30,018 nucleotides of DNA, taken from positions 1-30,018 of the IMG/VR virus record IMGVR_UViG_3300027977_000140, one strand, 5' to 3'. Shown piece by piece: positions 1 through 7,391 of the stretch (position 1 is the stretch's first letter; every line of letters starts with the position of its first letter). Source of the DNA: a virus. The translations under genes and the position numbers were made by a program. The notes under the pieces were generated by a model that was not told where the DNA came from, did no database searches, and was given only the letters and a program-made list of their open reading frames with translations.

Positions 1-309
1 ATTGCGAGAAAGCGGGATATAGTCGCAACATTCTTGCAATCCGGGGCAGATTTGTGCAAGAAAACTCTATTGGATATAGTCCGGGAAAGTAAGTCAGATG
101 GGGCTCGCATTGAGGCTATCAAAACGTTTCTAACCCTCACCGGCGACTTAGGCGGCGACAAGGCGACAACGAATAATCTCAATGGTGACGTGATCATAAA
201 CTATCTTCCAGCCCCTTCTCGGGATGAAATGCCAGTCATCACTATTCAACCGACGCGCTCTAATGTGTTGAATGTATTGGATAACATAGATCAAGCCGAT
301 ACTGACTAG
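1..309 (+). CDS. Small terminase subunit-like protein, 3' part only
   Basis: The reading frame is open from base 1 to the TAG at 307-309, with 102 codons visible, so the true start lies left of the window. The visible N-terminal part is helical and charged (around ATFLQSGADLCKKTLLDIVR, then RIEAIKTFLTLTGDLGG). It is followed by a low-complexity polar linker and a short C-terminal tail ending DNIDQADTD. A helical oligomerisation core plus a disordered acidic tail just upstream of the large terminase is the usual make-up of phage small terminase subunits, which bind the packaging site and hand DNA to TerL. No helix-turn-helix is visible because the N-terminus is missing. An internal TTG at 34 could serve as a start but has no ribosome binding site and would remove part of the first helix. 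The assignment rests mostly on position, so confidence is moderate. A transcriptional regulator is the main alternative. Confidence 0.5.
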   Translation: MARKRDIVATFLQSGADLCKKTLLDIVRESKSDGARIEAIKTFLTLTGDLGGDKATTNNLNGDVIINYLPAPSRDEMPVITIQPTRSNVLNVLDNIDQADTD

Positions 310-543
310 GCTGTTAGTGTAACTCAATGGTATTCGCATAATATGCATTATGAGACTCTTTTGATCCCCTTTAACCCCCTGTTTTACTGGCAATCGTCTA
401 TGATTTTCCCTTATCTATGGGGCTGGCTTTACCCCTCAAGGCTGGCTGGCTTCCCTATTAAAAGGGCTTTCCGTTTTGTCATGGCATATCGAAGGGGGCG
501 GGGGGTAAACGCGAAGTGTGAAAGACGTATGGGCATCCCTCAC

Positions 544-652
544 AAATTTTTCCCCCGCTAGGTCTTTTGGTTCTGCCCCTTAAATTTTTCCCCCCTGAGA
601 CAATTCACCCCTAGTCCAGAAATTTTTAGCGCTCCCCAGTAAATTTACCCCT
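544..652. repeat. Iteron-like AAATTT/C-tract repeats (4 copies)
   Basis: Four copies of AAATTT plus a following C tract start at 544 (AAATTTTTCCCCC), 582 (AAATTTTTCCCCCC), 620 (AAATTTTTAGCGCTCCCC) and 641 (AAATTTACCCCT). The first three are exactly 38 bases apart and the last follows after 21. The regular spacing suggests protein binding sites rather than chance. Function is unknown. Confidence 0.6.
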
Positions 653-660
653 ATGCCGTA

Positions 661-770
661 GCAAGATTGTTGCGTGATTGTTTGGATCTGACGCAAGATT
701 ATGTTGCCGGTGGTTAGGTTTGGAGCAATGATTTTACAAAGTGTCCCGAGCCGGTATGCAAGATTATTGC
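661..770. promoter_or_regulatory. Three GCAAGATT(R)TTGC palindromic sites
   Basis: Direct reading shows GCAAGATTGTTGC at 661-673, GCAAGATTATGTTGC at 693-707 and GCAAGATTATTGC at 758-770. Each is an inverted repeat GCAA/TTGC with an AT-rich centre. The centres are about 33 and 64 bases apart, close to three and six helical turns, so the sites would face the same side of the DNA. They lie just upstream of the large terminase gene and could be operator sites or a small-terminase binding site. Confidence 0.5.
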
Positions 771-835
771 GTTTGGGTTGTTATTGGGGAATGGTTGTGC
801 GGGGTTAATGCTGTGTGGATGGGAGATGATTGGGC

Positions 836-2410
836 ATGGCAGGCAGACGGATAGTAAATAGATCGGGCAAGACGCCGCAGTTGAATGCTCAGGTCGATGG
901 CAAGACGCTTGAGGCGTTTTTGCATTCGCGCGCCAAAGTGGACATTATCCAAGGACCAGTTGGATCTGGGAAGACCAGAGCCGCGTTGATGCGTCTTGGG
1001 ATTATGGCGGCTGAGCAATATGTGGTTGAGGGCTATCGGGAAAGCCGGTGGTTGATCACCCGTGCTACTGCTCCGGAGTTGAAGACGCTTCTCAAAGACT
1101 TCTTGGAATTGTATCCCGAGGAAGACGGTTGGGGTTTGTTGAACCAGACGCCGCCGATGACGTTCAAGATGAGCGTGGGGAATATCCGGGCTGAGTTTGT
1201 GTTCTTGGCGCTGGATGACATTGCCGATGTTCGCAAGTTGAAGTCTACGCAGTTTACGGGGGCGTATATCAACGAGGGCCAGTTCGTGACCTTGGAGATG
1301 TTTACCGAGATCAAAGAGCGGATTGATCGTTATCCATCGCGCAAGCGGGTGAATGGTCAGCTAGTCGGTGGGGCGCGCAATGCGTGTGTGATCATGGACA
1401 TGAACGCGGCTGATGAGAGCCATTGGGTTCCGATCATGCGGGGGGATGTGCCGATGCCTGATTGGTTCTCGGCTGATCAGCAACGCCAGCATGCAAAGCC
1501 GTCTGATTGGAATTTCTTGGTGCAGCCTCCTGCATTGGTCGAGATCAAGGATTCTGCGGGGGTTGTGGTTGATTGGGTTTTAAATCCCGAGGCTGACAAT
1601 TTGGCGTTTCTGTCGCCGGATTATTACCCGGACAAGATTGCTGGTCGTTCAAAGGAAGTCATCGACATGACTTGTATGAACCGCACCGGCGCACTGAGAG
1701 GGGGTAAGCCCGTGCATACTGGTTGGAACAAAGAGATCCACGTTGCCAAAGAGCATTTGGAGTATAAGCCCGAGCATGAATTGGTGGTGGGTCTGGACTT
1801 CGGGCGCACGCCTGCTGCGGTTTGGGGGCAACAATACGGTCGCCGGTGGTACATTCTGGGTGAGTATTATCTTGAGGACGTGTCTTCGAGCGAGTTTGCC
1901 CCTGCTCTCAAGCGGGAGTTAATTCGCCGTATTCCCAATCTGGACTGGAAACATATCAAGTTCTGGGGCGACCCTGCCGGTGACTTTGGCAATGATGCAA
2001 CCAACTCGACGTCTTATGATATTTTCCGCCAGCACGGGCTGTTTGTTCGTGAAGCCATGGCTGGTTTGCGCATAACCGCACGGCTTGAGACGGTGGATGC
2101 AATTTTGGCCCGCATGGTTGGTGGCTTTCCGGGGATATTGGTGGACTCGTCGTGCCGTATGTTGATCTCGGGCTTCGGTGGTGGCTACAAATGGAAGCAA
2201 GTCTCGGGCCGCGACGGCATGGTGACGATTGATCAGCCGGTCAAGAACAAATCCTCGCACCCGATGGACGCGCTCCAGTATCTATTAGCGGGGGCTGGAG
2301 AGGTTTCCGAGGTCACGCTTGGGGGTAGAGCCCAGAAGCCGATGGATACCCGCGTGCAAGCGCGTGTGTTCCGCCGTGATCGTCCCGGTGCCTATCGGAG
2401 AAGCGCATGA
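836..2410 (+). CDS. terL: Terminase large subunit (packaging ATPase-nuclease)
   Basis: This 524-residue protein is the DNA-packaging motor: an N-terminal ATPase pumps DNA through the portal and a C-terminal RNase H-like nuclease cuts the concatemer. Walker A is GPVGSGKT (residues 40-47). The probable Walker B acid is in GAYINEGQF (N146, E147). The nuclease carboxylates are D320 in VVGLDFGRT, D378 in FWGDPAGDFGND and D477 in HPMDALQY. ATG 836 is preferred because GGAG at 822-825 lies 10 bases upstream. An in-frame TTG at 830 would leave only 4 bases. The length is normal for the family. The next gene overlaps its stop by 4 bases (ATGA). The fold and motifs are clear; the packaging strategy (headful or cos) is not readable from the protein. 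Confidence 0.96.
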   Translation: MAGRRIVNRSGKTPQLNAQVDGKTLEAFLHSRAKVDIIQGPVGSGKTRAALMRLGIMAAEQYVVEGYRESRWLITRATAPELKTLLKDFLELYPEEDGWGLLNQTPPMTFKMSVGNIRAEFVFLALDDIADVRKLKSTQFTGAYINEGQFVTLEMFTEIKERIDRYPSRKRVNGQLVGGARNACVIMDMNAADESHWVPIMRGDVPMPDWFSADQQRQHAKPSDWNFLVQPPALVEIKDSAGVVVDWVLNPEADNLAFLSPDYYPDKIAGRSKEVIDMTCMNRTGALRGGKPVHTGWNKEIHVAKEHLEYKPEHELVVGLDFGRTPAAVWGQQYGRRWYILGEYYLEDVSSSEFAPALKRELIRRIPNLDWKHIKFWGDPAGDFGNDATNSTSYDIFRQHGLFVREAMAGLRITARLETVDAILARMVGGFPGILVDSSCRMLISGFGGGYKWKQVSGRDGMVTIDQPVKNKSSHPMDALQYLLAGAGEVSEVTLGGRAQKPMDTRVQARVFRRDRPGAYRRSA

Positions 2411-2829
2411 CCGATGCGTTTGTTGCGTTTATAGGGCGACATCGCCGGGAATTTTGGACCGATCTTCTTAATCCGGTGGGGTTTCGCCACTGTCACCCGT
2501 TTTGGTATGACCCAATCTGCGAACGGTGGATCATTGCCGACTGTACGCAGGGCAATATCACGGTGGACGCGCTTACCCCTGCCCAATTTGATCATTGGTT
2601 GCTGATTATGCAGCGCGCGGGGGCGGTTTTTCTGGGGGTTAAGCGGCAAGTGAGCCCGCATTTTCTAACCAGACTGGGGATTTGGTGTGTTCCGTTCTCG
2701 GCCCATGCGGTGGGGAGTTCGTCCCGTGCGTTTCGACCGATAGGCCTTTTCCGTGATCTTGTGCGTGAAGGCGCGGTGCCCGCGTTCACCCGTTCCCCGC
2801 AGGAATCTATTCCAAATGATGAAAGCTAA
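2407..2829 (+). CDS. Conserved-type hypothetical protein after terL
   Basis: This 140-residue protein starts at an ATG that overlaps the terL stop (ATGA), with GGAG at 2397-2400 six bases upstream. The N-terminal half is aromatic-rich (PVGFRHCHPFWYD, then CERWIIADC) and reads like a compact globular domain. The C-terminal third is basic and proline/serine-rich. I do not recognise a family. Position between the large terminase and the portal, and translational coupling to terL, suggest a role in packaging or head assembly, but this is inference. No signal peptide or membrane segment is visible. Its 3' end overlaps the next gene by 14 bases. Confidence 0.75.
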   Translation: MTDAFVAFIGRHRREFWTDLLNPVGFRHCHPFWYDPICERWIIADCTQGNITVDALTPAQFDHWLLIMQRAGAVFLGVKRQVSPHFLTRLGIWCVPFSAHAVGSSSRAFRPIGLFRDLVREGAVPAFTRSPQESIPNDES

Positions 2830-3127
2830 GGCTCCAAAAGAAGACCCGGCCGTTGTCGCCGCCCGCAATGCTGAGATTGCTCGAGCTGACAAAGAGAATT
2901 TGGGCGCGCAGCAAAGTGTTCTCGACACTCTGACCAAAAGATACGCCCGCCGGTTCGGGCTGGTTAAGGGCCAAGGTGGTTCTCAAGGAAATATCTTGGG
3001 CGGTCTGGTTGCGCTTCAAGCGGCGGCCGCTGCCGGTGGTGGTTCTGGCGGGTTGTTTGATAACTTTACCGGCGGCGGTAGCGGTGGCGGTATTGGCGGC
3101 GATAATTTTTACACTGATTTGAGGTAG
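2816..3127 (+). CDS. Small helical, glycine-tailed hypothetical protein
   Basis: This is a 103-residue protein if started at ATG 2816, which has AGGA at 2801-2804 eleven bases upstream. ATG 2819 is also in frame. The first 55 residues are a charged helix (PAVVAARNAEIARADKEN onward). They are followed by QGNILGGLVALQAAAAAG and a glycine-rich tail with two GGGSGG-like runs. Small proteins of this kind sit between terminase and portal in several podophages and may be minor head components. I cannot name the family. It overlaps the preceding gene by 14 bases, and the portal GTG follows its stop after 2 bases. Confidence 0.7.
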   Translation: MMKAKAPKEDPAVVAARNAEIARADKENLGAQQSVLDTLTKRYARRFGLVKGQGGSQGNILGGLVALQAAAAAGGGSGGLFDNFTGGGSGGGIGGDNFYTDLR

Positions 3128-3129
3128 CC

Positions 3130-4665
3130 GTGGACAAGAAATATGTTCTCGAAAAGCTGAACGCTGCCCGCCAAGATCGCAACACGGCTCAAGTCTGGCT
3201 GAACGAATGTCTGCGCTTTGCCCGTCCTTTAGCTAACCGGGTTAATTCAACAATCACTACCAATGCCCGCAATCCAGAAGATGAAGACGATCTGTTTGAT
3301 ACGACGCTTCAAGATACGGTGGATGACTTCGGGTCTGACATGACTCACCTGTTCACCCCCCGCCATGAGCGCTGGGTGAAGTTTGAACCAACAGACGATT
3401 TATCCGAGGGCGAGAAGAAACAGCTTGCCAAAGAGATTGACGCCGAAGCCACGGCAATCTTTGGCGAGATCGAACGTTCTAATTTTTATGAGGCAGCGGG
3501 TGAGGCCTATCGTGACTGGGCAATCTCAGTCATGGCCATGTCTATTTCAGATCCCGGCCCCGGCAAATCGTTTGACTGCCAGCCAATCGAACTGGCTTCG
3601 CTTCTCTTGGCACGCGGTCCCTTGGGCACGTTTGACGGACGATTCCGCGAGTGGCCGCCGATGAAGCGTTCCGAAGCCGAAATCATTTTCAACGGCATCT
3701 TGAAGAAGTCAAATGAAGCTGACGGGAAAAAGACCGTCAACTTGGTCGATGGCTGGTGCCGTGACTGGTACGACCCGATGGTTGAGGCTTGGCATCACGT
3801 TGTCTTAATCAACAACAAAGTCGAATACATGAGCGCGCCCGGTGCCCACGTTGGGCCGGGCTCTTGCGGGTTTATTGTTTCCCCATGGCGCAAGGCCTTC
3901 ACTACCGCTTGGATGCCGGGGCCTGCCTACAAGGCGCTTCCGCCCGCCCGAACGCTGGATGAATTATCATACCTGTATCTTAAAGCTCTCAATCGCGACG
4001 TTGACCCCGTTGTGTCCTATGTGGACGATGGGATTATGAACGTTGAGGGCGGTATCGACGCGGGCACATGGTTGCCTCGCGGTCCAAACTCTGAGGCTCC
4101 AGAAGCTATCCAATCCAATGCGCGACTGGATGCGGCGGTGTTCGAACGTCAAAAACTGGAAGAAAAAATTAAGAAGGCTCTGTATCAAGATCGCCCCGAT
4201 CAGCCCGGCAAGACTCCCCCGACCGCTACCCAATGGGTGGACGAAAAGGCTTGGAACACACGCCGGATGGAATTGCCCCGCGACTTGGCAACCAACAACT
4301 GGGTTCTCCCGATCATCAACCGGTTCACATATCTGAGAGCCAAGCGCGGCCAAGACTTGGGTGTCACGCTCAACAAGCAGTTTGTTCAATTGCGGCCGGT
4401 CACGCCGCTTTCCAAAGCCCGTGATCTTGAGGACATTCAAACCACCATGCAGGTCGTGAATATGTCCTTGCCTCTCTTGCAACTTGAGCAGGCCGGAAAC
4501 CCAATTGATGCCCGTGCTACAATTGAGAATTTGCAAAAGACAGCCAACGAACGCCACTTGGTTCTCAAGAGCGAAGAACAGATTGCCCAAGAGCAGGCCA
4601 TGGCCATGATGCAGCAAGGCGGCGGTATGCCGATGGATGGAAGCCAAGATGTCCCGATTGCCTAG
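3130..4665 (+). CDS. Portal protein (T7 gp8-like head-tail connector)
   Basis: This 511-residue protein forms the dodecameric ring at the capsid vertex through which DNA enters and leaves. It matches the podoviral head-tail connector family. There is an N-terminal helical stretch with DLFDTTLQDTVDDFGSDM and LFTPRHERWVKF. A wing/stem region follows with DWAISVMAMSISDPGPG and a ligand-like YDPMVEAWHHVV. The C-terminal crown helices span roughly residues 380-480, and the tail is methionine/glutamine-rich (QEQAMAMMQQGGG). The length is typical for the T7 gp8 class. The start is GTG 3130 with GAGG at 3121-3124, five bases upstream. It is followed by an overlapping Bbp19-like gene and the scaffold, the expected order for head morphogenesis. 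Confidence 0.93.
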   Translation: MDKKYVLEKLNAARQDRNTAQVWLNECLRFARPLANRVNSTITTNARNPEDEDDLFDTTLQDTVDDFGSDMTHLFTPRHERWVKFEPTDDLSEGEKKQLAKEIDAEATAIFGEIERSNFYEAAGEAYRDWAISVMAMSISDPGPGKSFDCQPIELASLLLARGPLGTFDGRFREWPPMKRSEAEIIFNGILKKSNEADGKKTVNLVDGWCRDWYDPMVEAWHHVVLINNKVEYMSAPGAHVGPGSCGFIVSPWRKAFTTAWMPGPAYKALPPARTLDELSYLYLKALNRDVDPVVSYVDDGIMNVEGGIDAGTWLPRGPNSEAPEAIQSNARLDAAVFERQKLEEKIKKALYQDRPDQPGKTPPTATQWVDEKAWNTRRMELPRDLATNNWVLPIINRFTYLRAKRGQDLGVTLNKQFVQLRPVTPLSKARDLEDIQTTMQVVNMSLPLLQLEQAGNPIDARATIENLQKTANERHLVLKSEEQIAQEQAMAMMQQGGGMPMDGSQDVPIA

Positions 4666-4951
4666 AACGTTCGACTCATTGCGCACCCCGCGCACGGCCC
4701 CGCCCGCGCCCGCAATTTCAGAAGATTTGCACGCTACGTTTACTAGCCCTTCTGGGCGTCGGGTCATGCAATGGCTGTTTGATCAAAACGTTCTTTCACA
4801 GCTTCCAACCAACGCCGAAGATTGTGCGTTTCGAGAAGCCGAGGGAAAAAAGAGACTTGTCCTCGAACTGATCACAAAAATCGAGGAATTTACTCTTGTC
4901 TCTGATGGACCAAGCGAACGACCAAAACGCATCCCCGGAATCACCGGCTGA
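4649..4951 (+). CDS. Bbp19-like small phage protein
   Basis: This 100-residue protein has the Bbp19-family pattern: an F-x-S-P-S-G-R-R-V-M stretch (TSPSGRRVMQWLFD), a middle segment ending CAFREAEGKKR and a final hydrophobic helix LVLELITKIEEF. In Bordetella phage BPP-1 the homologue lies next to the capsid genes, and the same neighbourhood is seen here (portal before, scaffold after). Its precise function is not established; a head-assembly role is inferred. ATG 4649 is preferred over in-frame ATG 4637 because GGAAG at 4639-4643 is five bases upstream. The gene overlaps the portal gene by 17 bases and the scaffold gene by 56 bases. Confidence 0.78.
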   Translation: MSRLPRTFDSLRTPRTAPPAPAISEDLHATFTSPSGRRVMQWLFDQNVLSQLPTNAEDCAFREAEGKKRLVLELITKIEEFTLVSDGPSERPKRIPGITG

Positions 4952-5597
4952 TGGCGGCAACGTCGCGTCTATTGAGCAGCCCGGTCAACCAGCGGCACAA
5001 GCCGCGACTGCACCAGAGGGTTTGCCAGAAGCGTTCTGGAAAGACGGCAATCTTGATGTCGACTCTATCAAGGCACTTCACGAGGCGAGCGCAGCCGAGC
5101 AAGCCAAGCAAGCCGAGCGTGCCGCTGAAATTCCTGCCGATGGAAACTACATTCTTGCGCTTCCCGATGATCTAAAAGATGACGCGGGCAACCCAATCGA
5201 AATTGACACAACCAATCCGGCCTACTTCACGCTTGTCGAAGCAGCCCGCGAATTGAAGCTAACTAAGTCGGAAGCAAACAAGTTTGCCGAGATGATGGTT
5301 CGCAAAGAGCTTGAGCAAATGAAAGCGGAGCAAACGGCGCAAGCCGATGCAATGAAAGCCGAATTGGCCAAGCTGGGTGCAAACCCATCCGAGCGCATTG
5401 CTGCCGCCAAGAACGCAATCATTGGCCACTTGGGCGACAAAGCAAATGCCCTGACCTCTCAAATCCTGACGGCAGATGGCGTCATGGCTCTGGAAGCATT
5501 GATCGCCAAAATCAATGCAGCCCCCACCGCATCCGCCCCTTCCCCCTCGAAACGAGACGTTCCCGCTTACGAACGTATCTACGGCCGCAACGCCTAA
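4896..5597 (+). CDS. Capsid scaffolding protein
   Basis: This acidic protein of 233 residues lies directly before the major capsid gene, the normal site of the scaffold that templates procapsid assembly and is then lost. The N-terminal 50 residues are disordered and Q/A/P-rich. The sequence PEGLPEAFWKDGNLDVDSIK is the motif usually seen near the start of podoviral scaffolds. A long charged coiled coil follows (about residues 110-165). The C-terminal basic tail KRDVPAYERIYGRNA probably contacts the coat protein. The start appears to be TTG 4896: GAGGA at 4883-4887 is well spaced for it, whereas ATG 4905 would be 17 bases from that site. The gene overlaps the Bbp19-like gene by 56 bases. Confidence 0.88.
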   Translation: MSLMDQANDQNASPESPADGGNVASIEQPGQPAAQAATAPEGLPEAFWKDGNLDVDSIKALHEASAAEQAKQAERAAEIPADGNYILALPDDLKDDAGNPIEIDTTNPAYFTLVEAARELKLTKSEANKFAEMMVRKELEQMKAEQTAQADAMKAELAKLGANPSERIAAAKNAIIGHLGDKANALTSQILTADGVMALEALIAKINAAPTASAPSPSKRDVPAYERIYGRNA

Positions 5598-5609
5598 TAG
5601 GAGTCTCCC

Positions 5610-6614
5610 ATGGCTACAGTTAATGCTAATTTCCCTTCGCTTGTTGATGTCACCACTCGCCTTGACCCCGATGGCAGCTTGGCTGCTGTTGCGGAACTGC
5701 TGACGCAAACCAACGAAATCCTGATGGACATGCCTTTCTTTGAAGGCAACTTGCCAACCGGGCACAAGGGTACTGTTCGCACGTCCTTGCCTGCTGCTGC
5801 ATGGCGCTTGCTCAACCAAGGTGTCCCCGCCGGTAAATCGACCACCGCGCAAATCGTCGACTCGTGCGGTATCTTGGAAAACTATTCGGTGGTTGACGAG
5901 GTTCTCTATAACCTGAACGGCCAATCCGCTGAGTGGCGGTTGTCGGAAGATGTTGCCTTCATCGAAGGTATCAACCAGCAAATGGCAACTTCCATGTTCT
6001 ATGGAAACTCCAGCCTCAACCCGGAACAACCGCAAGGCTTTGCTCCACGGTATTCGACCCGTAACGTAGCCAACGCTGAGTCCGCTCAAAACGTTCTTCA
6101 TGGCGGCGGTTCAAGCACTGACAACACTTCGATCTGGTTAATCGTCTGGGGCAAGAACACCTGCCACGGCATTTACCCAAAGGGCTCTAAGGCCGGTCTC
6201 CAAGTGGAAGACTTGGGCAAGAAGACCTTGTTCGACGCGGCCGGTGGTCGCTACCAAGGTTATGAAACCCAATACCAATGGATGCCCGGTTATCACGTCC
6301 GCGATTGGCGGTATCTGGTTCGCATTGCAAACATTGACGTCTCGGACTTGTCCACCGTCTCCCCTGCCAACCTAATTCGCTTGATGATCCGTGCAATTAA
6401 CTTGTTGCCATCGGGCGCGCGTACCATCGGCCGCCCAGTGTTCTACATGAACCGCACCGTGAAAAGCTGGTTGGAAATCCAAACCGTTGAAAACCCACGC
6501 TTGGGCTTGCATGAGCTTAAAACTGGCGACGGCGAAGAACGTACCGCCTTCCGTGGCATCCCGATCTCGGTTTGTGACGCCATCCTAACCACCGAAGCGA
6601 CTGTGCCCGCATAG
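5610..6614 (+). CDS. Major capsid protein (BPP-1 Bbp17-like)
   Basis: This 334-residue protein builds the icosahedral shell, presumably with the HK97 fold. The order scaffold-coat-cement and the close length match to BPP-1-type coat proteins support this. Recognisable stretches are FPSLVDVTTRLDPDGS at the N-terminus (N-arm), a central SMFYGNSSLNPEQPQGFAPR, YQWMPGYHVRDWRYLVRIAN and the C-terminal FRGIPISVCDAIL strand. There is no N-terminal protease-processed delta domain, as expected when a separate scaffold is present. AGGAG at 5599-5603 sits six bases from the ATG, consistent with strong expression. The stop codon lies in a small hairpin (6603-6619). Confidence 0.93.
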   Translation: MATVNANFPSLVDVTTRLDPDGSLAAVAELLTQTNEILMDMPFFEGNLPTGHKGTVRTSLPAAAWRLLNQGVPAGKSTTAQIVDSCGILENYSVVDEVLYNLNGQSAEWRLSEDVAFIEGINQQMATSMFYGNSSLNPEQPQGFAPRYSTRNVANAESAQNVLHGGGSSTDNTSIWLIVWGKNTCHGIYPKGSKAGLQVEDLGKKTLFDAAGGRYQGYETQYQWMPGYHVRDWRYLVRIANIDVSDLSTVSPANLIRLMIRAINLLPSGARTIGRPVFYMNRTVKSWLEIQTVENPRLGLHELKTGDGEERTAFRGIPISVCDAILTTEATVPA

Positions 6615-6661
6615 GGCGCAGTCAGCATCGCCACTCTGTTTCTTTGCCTTTGGAGGCTACT

Positions 6662-7102
6662 ATGTTTCTCGACCGCGAAAATTCGTTCCAACCCCACGCC
6701 ACCCCACAAGTCCCAACCGCTACAGCCGTTTCGACCGATACCATTGACCTTGGCGCTAACCCTCGTGACATTGGCAACGACTCCGAAATGGAATTGGTTG
6801 TTCAAGTAGTGAACGCCTTTGCGGGCGGCACTTCCCTACAGCCGATCTTGCAGACCGCAACCGATGTTGCCATGACTTCGCCAATCTCGCTGCTGACTGG
6901 TCCGGTCATTCCGCTGGCCTCGTTGACTGCCGGTGCAACCTTCTCGCTTGGCAAGGTTCCTCCGGGCGCTCTGCGGGCATTGCGTATGAACTACGTCATT
7001 GTCGGCACCATGTCTGGCGGTGGTTCTATCCGCTCCTTCTTGGTCCGTGATCGTCAGGCCAACCGCGCCTACGCCGACCTCATCAACGTTGACGGCTTGT
7101 AA
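6662..7102 (+). CDS. Bbp16-family capsid cement protein
   Basis: This 146-residue protein immediately follows the major capsid gene. Its sequence fits the Bbp16 cement family: MFLDRENSFQPHATPQ, then STDTIDLGANPRDIGND, a beta-rich middle (LVVQVVNAFAGGTSLQPILQ) and a C-terminal IRSFLVRDRQANRAYADL. In BPP-1 this type of protein is a jellyroll that clamps coat subunits on the outside of the shell. ATG 6662 is chosen because GGAGG at 6652-6656 is five bases upstream. An in-frame TTG at 6644 has no comparable site. The stop codon falls in the loop of a perfect 7-bp hairpin. Confidence 0.87.
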   Translation: MFLDRENSFQPHATPQVPTATAVSTDTIDLGANPRDIGNDSEMELVVQVVNAFAGGTSLQPILQTATDVAMTSPISLLTGPVIPLASLTAGATFSLGKVPPGALRALRMNYVIVGTMSGGGSIRSFLVRDRQANRAYADLINVDGL

Positions 7103-7112
7103 TAACAAGCCG
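7093..7112 (+). other. Hairpin enclosing the cement gene stop codon
   Basis: CGGCTTG (7093-7099) and CAAGCCG (7106-7112) form a perfect 7-bp stem with a TAATAA loop that contains the stop codon. The T-run begins only after six further bases, so this is a weak terminator at best. It may be an mRNA-stabilising or processing hairpin. Confidence 0.5.
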
Positions 7113-7150
7113 CCACCCCTTTTCAATTCTCATAATCTTGGAGATTATCA

Positions 7151-7366
7151 ATGGCTAAGGCAGAAAAATCCGCCGAAGACACCCGCCCAAAATATAAAGT
7201 TTTGGTCCCTTCCTACATCAACGACCGCTACATTAGCCAAGACGATGTGGATGCCGGTATTGAAATTTACTATGACGGCATTCCGGGATCTGCTCTCGAG
7301 CCCGTCAATGACGCTGCGCTTGAAGCTAAAGCTGCGGCCCCAGTGCCATCAGAACCCGCACTCTAA
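7151..7366 (+). CDS. Small acidic hypothetical protein, end of head operon
   Basis: This 71-residue protein has GGAG at 7140-7143, seven bases before the ATG. A lysine-rich start (MAKAEKSAEDTRPKYKVLVP) leads into a short compact segment SYINDRYISQDDVDAGIEIYYDG and a disordered Ala/Pro-rich tail. Comparable small proteins follow capsid genes in other podophages and may be minor head components. I do not recognise a named family. It is the last gene before the intrinsic terminator at 7392-7420, so it shares the highly expressed capsid transcript. Confidence 0.72.
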   Translation: MAKAEKSAEDTRPKYKVLVPSYINDRYISQDDVDAGIEIYYDGIPGSALEPVNDAALEAKAAAPVPSEPAL

Positions 7367-7391
7367 TATCCTCCCCCTGAGTGCCATACTG

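Larger units (their letters stand above)
310..835. other. Repeat-rich gene-free region between terminase genes
   Basis: These 526 bases carry no convincing gene. They contain C-rich short repeats: AAATTT followed by a C tract at 544, 582, 620 and 641, and TTYACCCCT at 428, 604 and 644. They also contain three GCAA-ATT-TTGC palindromes (661-673, 693-707, 758-770) and a CATAAT/ATTATG inverted repeat at 337-352. Such a gap is unusual in a genome whose other late genes mostly abut or overlap. Plausible roles are a terminase recognition (pac or cos) site, a late-gene control region or a replication origin. The sequence alone does not choose between them. I saw no clear sigma-70 promoter. Confidence 0.7.

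Noticed and set aside
343-561. 72-residue plus-strand frame in the terminase gap
   Set aside because: No ribosome site, unusual residue composition driven by the C-rich repeats, and it spans the repeats described as sites.
3967-4767. 266-residue minus-strand frame
   Set aside because: Entirely antisense to the well-supported portal and Bbp19-like genes.
5259-6101. 280-residue minus-strand frame
   Set aside because: Antisense shadow of the scaffold and major capsid genes, with no ribosome site or recognisable motif.
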